A stretch of DNA of 64,000 bases, from positions 4,869,001-4,933,000 of the forward strand of contig CM065299.1 in the NCBI GenBank assembly GCA_032871835.1. The letters are read 5' to 3'. This DNA comes from Dipteronia dyeriana (lineage: Eukaryota > Streptophyta > Magnoliopsida > Sapindales > Sapindaceae). A program made the translations under genes and the position numbers. The notes under the pieces were generated by a model. It had not been told where the DNA came from. It saw only the letters and a list, made by a program, of their open reading frames with translations, and ran no database searches. Of this stretch, positions 59,677 through 64,000 are shown piece by piece. The number at the start of each line of letters is the position of its first letter. Within the stretch, counting starts at the first letter, position 1.

Positions 59677-60017
59677 GACACAACTACCGCCAGCAGACCA
59701 AGGAGTACAGGTTCCACCACCAGCGGAAGTACCTCCACAACTACCGCCAGCAGACCATGGAGTACAGATTCCAACGCCAGCAGACCATGGAGTACAGGCT
59801 CCACCGCCAGCGGAAGTACCTCCACAACTACCACCAGCAGACCATGGAGTACAAGTTCCACCGCCATCGGAAGTACCTCCACAACTACCTCCAGCAGACC
59901 ATGGAGTACAGGTTCCACCGCCAGTGGAAGTACCTCCACAACTACCGCCAGCAGACCATGGAGTACAGGTTCCACTGCCAGCGGAAGTACCTCCACAACT
60001 ACCACCAGCAGACATAC
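59677..60017 (+). repeat. 57-bp coding minisatellite, five units
   Basis: Same 19-residue repeat as 19073-19355. Unit starts (gtacctcc) fall near 59728, 59813, 59870, 59927 and 59984, one more than in copy 1. The extra unit reads [19 protein letters not shown]. Confidence 0.9.
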
Positions 60018-60290
60018 CACCACCACAGCCAGCGGACAACAATGCAATTAATCAGGGAGGAGGGGAAAATGGTGGCGCGCAGCCCATCCATCACAACTGG
60101 ATAGGGTGGCAGCTCATTGCAACCCCCATGAACCAAGTAAGGGCTTGGACATGCACCATTATTATGAATTATCAATATTTTCATTTATAGTTTATATTCA
60201 CATGTATTATTCTAACACATTTTCAGTTTTTGTCAGGTGGACAACACTACATTGACAACATTGACCGAGCTGGTGACATGGAGTCTTTGA

Positions 60291-62642
60291 CGATATTATC
60301 AAACTTTTATATATATATATATATTAATATATATTAATATATATGGTCATTTACATTAAATATACATTATCAAACTTTTAAAGATGATTTACATTAAATA
60401 TTTGGAAATTGTGTACAAGTTAACTATTATAAAGATGGATGATAGAATTTCTTGGCATTGATATTTTGACGATTTTGTTTTGTAGTATAATTTCTAATGT
60501 ATGAATAACTTTTGATTGCTTATATTTAGTTATTATTATTACCAGTATGTTAACAAGTGTGATGTACTGAAGTTGGTAGGGTTGGTAGGGTTGGTCCTGA
60601 GTTTTTTGAGGTTCGGGATGAAAACCTAATCTAGGTCTTTTCAGTTTTTTTTTTCAATATATTTATATCATCATTTTGGTGAAATTTAATGACATTTATT
60701 GAATTTTGAAGTCAATAATACTAAGAAATGCACTTGGTGGAATTTTTTCGAGTACAAAAACTATTTTTTCCAATTTTATTAAAAGTAAAACATTAAAAAT
60801 AGCGAAATATTGAAAAACATATATTTTAAACTCTGAAAAATCCTCAAATTTTTGGTAGACGTATATTTTAATTTTCTTATGTTGCAAGCAAAAAATATCA
60901 ACAAAATACATTAATTTTTTTTTTTTAAAAATTAAATGCTCATTGCGTTAAGGTTAATAGGTATCCAATACATGTACATATATATGTACCTGGTCTAACT
61001 ACAATTAATTATGGATTGGGTCGGATTGTATTAAGCCCAAGACAACTTTAGTCGAGCCGGAAGAGATTAGGATATCGCCTCCTTCCTGAACCTACCAATG
61101 TAGATGGTCTGTCGGTTTGGATTATTGGTCTTCTCCGTCATACCAGCCAAAGAACAAGAATAAAGTAATATATATTGGGATGAAATAATAGTGGGGCTAG
61201 TATCTTAGCCTTAGATATGCTTGGGCTGAGCAGTTATCTGTTAGGATTTTTGAATAAGGATGAGATTCAATTCTAATGGCCAGAAATTATATGAACAGAT
61301 CTTTGATGCGTTTGATGAACTTGCTTTTTCTTTTCTTCAATTTTTTTTCCGGAGCCTTTTATGTGATAGAGATCTGCTATTTATAGGCTAAAACTTATTC
61401 CCAACGTTCATATATCAGTTACTAAATGTGGACGTGATTTGAGGAGAGATTTCCTCCCCTTTGTATCCTCATTGAATCATCAGTTACTCATTACTTGTAA
61501 CCAACATCTAACTTGGTCTTCAACTCTAACTCCTTCTTCGTCTACGTAAGGATTGGGTTGAATCAATGTAATGGGTCTGGATAAGACCCAACATCAATGG
61601 AGGCCTCGTATGTTGGGCCTATAAGCCATTTTTTGTCTACCACACTTTGTCCCCCACTCTTTAAAGATAGAATCTCCAAATTTGAAGAGTGATTTCGATT
61701 GAGTCTGTTCATGTCGTCGATTGGTGAGTCGACCATGTTGAAGTGATTTAATCCTTCGAAATGTTTATTTTTGTCGAGTGGGGAGATGATAATGTTGAGT
61801 GATCTTTGATATTCTTCTCGGAGTAGTTTGCCGTTCGAAGGTCTATAACGTAAATACTGGAAGTCAAATCGATGGGACAATTACATTTTGATTTTTCAGT
61901 GCTGATGTCATACGGTACTTTTATGGCACGTTCCTCGAGGTGTTTCAAATTTCCAAATCGCGTAGTTGCCTTAGTGGGTTGGTAACCGAAGAGACACTGA
62001 CACATGACGTGTAGGGTTAAGTGTCTCTAGTTTAAGTTTCTAGCTCTATAAACTGATTGTAAGGGGGTTTTTCACTCCACTTTCAAATTTCGAAAAGAGA
62101 CACTTACTAGAAGATCATGATTTTTCGCAAGCCTACTTTGTCTTCCAATCGATTTATCCCGGTTTCGATTAATTTGTTCCAGTGACTTAAAGGTTAGTAA
62201 AAATGTACGCTATCTTCCTTCTTTCCCTTTCAAGATTTGTTTTCGAGATATAATATACGTAAACTATGTTTTAATCTTTCCTGAGAAAAAACGTGTTCTT
62301 CAATGCTTTTTGACTTTTTTTGTTTGGTGATTTATGAAATTCTTGTCATGTTGAATCTTCCTGTGTGGTGTATTTGTAAGTTATATTTTATTTGTGTCGT
62401 TATACCGTGAATTGAGTGTCTAGTCTTCTTGGTAGTCGCTCGATTTAGGTTAGTGGAGAGTTTGATCGATTTTTCCTTTTAAGAGAGTCCTAGGTTCCAA
62501 CCCTAGATAACCCTAGGTTGTGATTGTAACGTTTCAATTTACCTGATTTCTGCATTTTTTACATGTCAGCTTTACTTTTTGGAGATACTATGTCGAACGA
62601 TCGTACTATTTAAGAACCTCATCTTGATTGGACCCCCGAATA
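60291..62642. other. Downstream of EXS copy 2, no gene seen
   Basis: Matches 19623-23566 without the solo LTR. The junction ttacattttgatttttcagtg near 61895 is the empty insertion site. The minus-strand frame 61563-61880 parallels 20896-21213. Confidence 0.5.
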
Positions 62643-64000
62643 ATGAAGAGGATCAATTCTGATGCTATAAATGTCGAACGACGTGTTAGTATTGTCGATC
62701 CTTCCAATGTCAATATTAATAGGGCTGGTATGTTGGAACAAAGCGTCACTCGTGCCATTGCCCAGTCGGTAGAACTCTCGAGAACAACGATTGTCTAGGC
62801 GTCCACATCGGGTTGACCGATGGGAATCTTGTCTGATAGTCCGACAAGTGTACTGTCATATATCTATTTGGTTAGTATTCGGGTGACTTATGGGATCCCA
62901 GATTCCGTCGAACATCGTATACCGAAAGCGAATGAGCGGGCGGACTCGGATGTACCTGGGTGGACGTGCTTTTATGAATATGTTCTTCGTTTAGGTTTTG
63001 GATTTTAAATTCCATCTTTGGCCTGGCGTATGTGGTATACTACGACATTGCACCTAGCCAGATGATGCCAAATAGTTGGAGAATACTCTTGAGTCTAACG
63101 GTTTTACTGGAGAGACATGGAATTAAGTTTGGACTGGGGTGTCTCCTGCATAATTACTACTTGAAGGAGCACATCTCCGACAAAGGTCGTTATATGCTAA
63201 TTCCAAGGTCGAAAGACCATAAGATAATACCTGATACCACAATAAACGACCGCCATTGAAAGGATACCTTTTTCTTTGCGCGAGGTCCTCCAATTGATGG
63301 TCCATGAGGGGGATCACACTACATATATCATCGTATTTGGAACCGATATGGTAAGTGTCGATTGAAAATATTGATTTGATTTGATTTATTTCTTTTTGTA
63401 TTTAACGAGTCTATTTGCTCATGTAGAAATCACAAGCAAAGAGAATAAGTTTCCATGTACTTATGCATCTGAGAGAACTAGGAATGTCCTAGATATCCTT
63501 GTAGAAGATAGAAGTTGGCAAGTGCTCCTTACGGAAGGTAAACTTAGGCCTCGTAGTGTGTGGTGATGGTCAACGTTGAATAGATCATGGGAACCGTATC
63601 CTCATGTGATTCGTTTTGTATGTTTGGGCTAGAAGAAGCCTTGAGATTCTTGAATGTGATATGAAAATTTTGTCGTTGTTTACTGACGCTGAACGTCTTT
63701 TCTCAATGTTTCGATGGCGAGTGCAAAAATTAACATCCCTGATGCAACCGATGTCTTGAGGCAGTACATGGAGCGTATTAGTAAGAAAAAGGCAGAAGAA
63801 GAGAAGAAAGCCAAAGGGAAGTCGAAGTAGGTTTTTCCTGAGGTGGAAGAACATATCTATCTCTCTTCTCCATAAGCGAGTCCATTGAAGAAGAGGAAGA
63901 AGAATTCCGCTGGCGGTGGAGATGGTACCGACCTAGGCCCCAAAAGGAAGTCGATTGTTGCTATTTCGACGGCTGATCCGTTGACTGTTCCTATTCTAAC
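62643..64000 (+). pseudogene. Retroelement gag-like gene, copy 2 (runs off window)
   Basis: Starts MKRINSDAIN. It shares the TGA after STSG with copy 1 and has an extra TAG (attgtctag, about 62796). The region IPDSVEHRIPKANE...FYEYVLRLGFGF...YYDIAPSQMMPNSW is not split by an LTR, although a frameshift and a stop (ggattttaa) remain at the join. The intron near 63352-63426 is kept. A further stop, aagtag, at about 63829 cuts the Lys/Glu-rich segment. Confidence 0.72.

Larger units (their letters stand above)
52130..60290 (+). pseudogene. EXS-domain gene, copy 2, 5'-truncated and with a stop
   Basis: Exons with conserved borders: 52130-52177, 58821-58971, 59076-59232, 59367-59436, 59519-60136 and 60237-60290. 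The duplication boundary at 51284 removes the first four exons seen in copy 1. In exon 59076-59232 the Trp of [11 protein letters not shown], a strongly conserved EXS position, is TGA at 59204-59206. By contrast the frame after the proline repeats is intact here (HHNWIGWQL, TGG) where copy 1 has TGA. It then splices at aaccaa|gtaagg to the terminal exon [17 protein letters not shown]. So each copy carries a different disabling change. A truncated transcript from an unknown upstream promoter cannot be excluded. Confidence 0.85.
51284..64000. repeat. Segmental duplication D1, copy 2 (continues past window)
   Basis: Same orientation as 11121-26671. Differences from copy 1: no family-L solo LTRs, an extra roughly 56 bp near 52812, a 349-bp internal duplication and a C27 tract in the LINE, one more minisatellite unit, and a stop in the EXS domain. 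The alignment is still running when the sequence ends. Confidence 0.93.

Overview
The window looks like a repeat-dominated piece of nuclear DNA from a flowering plant, probably a eudicot. Support: AT-rich intergenic DNA, GT-AG introns, plant telomere-type TAAACCC repeats, L1-type LINEs carrying an RNase H domain, an Au-like SINE, a plant hAT transposase, a Helitron terminus and a PIF/Harbinger-like MITE. The species cannot be named from what is visible.

The only host gene I can place with confidence is a plus-strand gene of the plant EXS (ERD1/XPR1/SYG1) family lacking a visible SPX domain. Nine exons (6543-19439) keep one reading frame through the EXS membrane domain. The frame then runs into a proline-rich tail made of a 57-bp minisatellite. 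A short terminal exon (19578-19622) is shared with other loci. Its largest intron holds an antisense LINE.

Layout. 1-1500: old SINE and dispersed repeats. 1512-5273: complete hAT element with an exact 8-bp target duplication, a broken transposase and internal telomere repeats. 6.5-19.6 kb: EXS gene copy 1. 21.2-22.8 and 24.0-25.7 kb: two solo LTRs of one family in opposite orientation; the second splits a gag-like pseudogene (23.6-27.4 kb). 27.4-34.5 kb: LINE remnant, foldback element, G-quadruplex-type tract, a third solo LTR and a MITE. 34.5-37.4 kb: decayed tandem copies of a small unknown gene that share the EXS gene's last intron and exon. 37382-46315: an 8.9-kb Helitron-bounded block with MITEs, tandem repeats, a nested LINE with a 15-bp target duplication, and a SINE. 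46.3-51.3 kb: continuation of the interrupted module, LINE remnant and dispersed repeats. 51284-64000: second copy of a large segmental duplication.

That duplication (11121-26671 versus 51284 to the window end) organises the window. Both copies carry EXS exons from the MWVDVG exon onward, the antisense LINE and the gag-like pseudogene. Copy 2 lacks the upstream EXS exons, has a stop inside the EXS domain, carries an extra minisatellite unit, and has empty sites where copy 1 carries solo LTRs. I see no CRISPR, rRNA or functional tRNA gene. All comparisons were made by eye.
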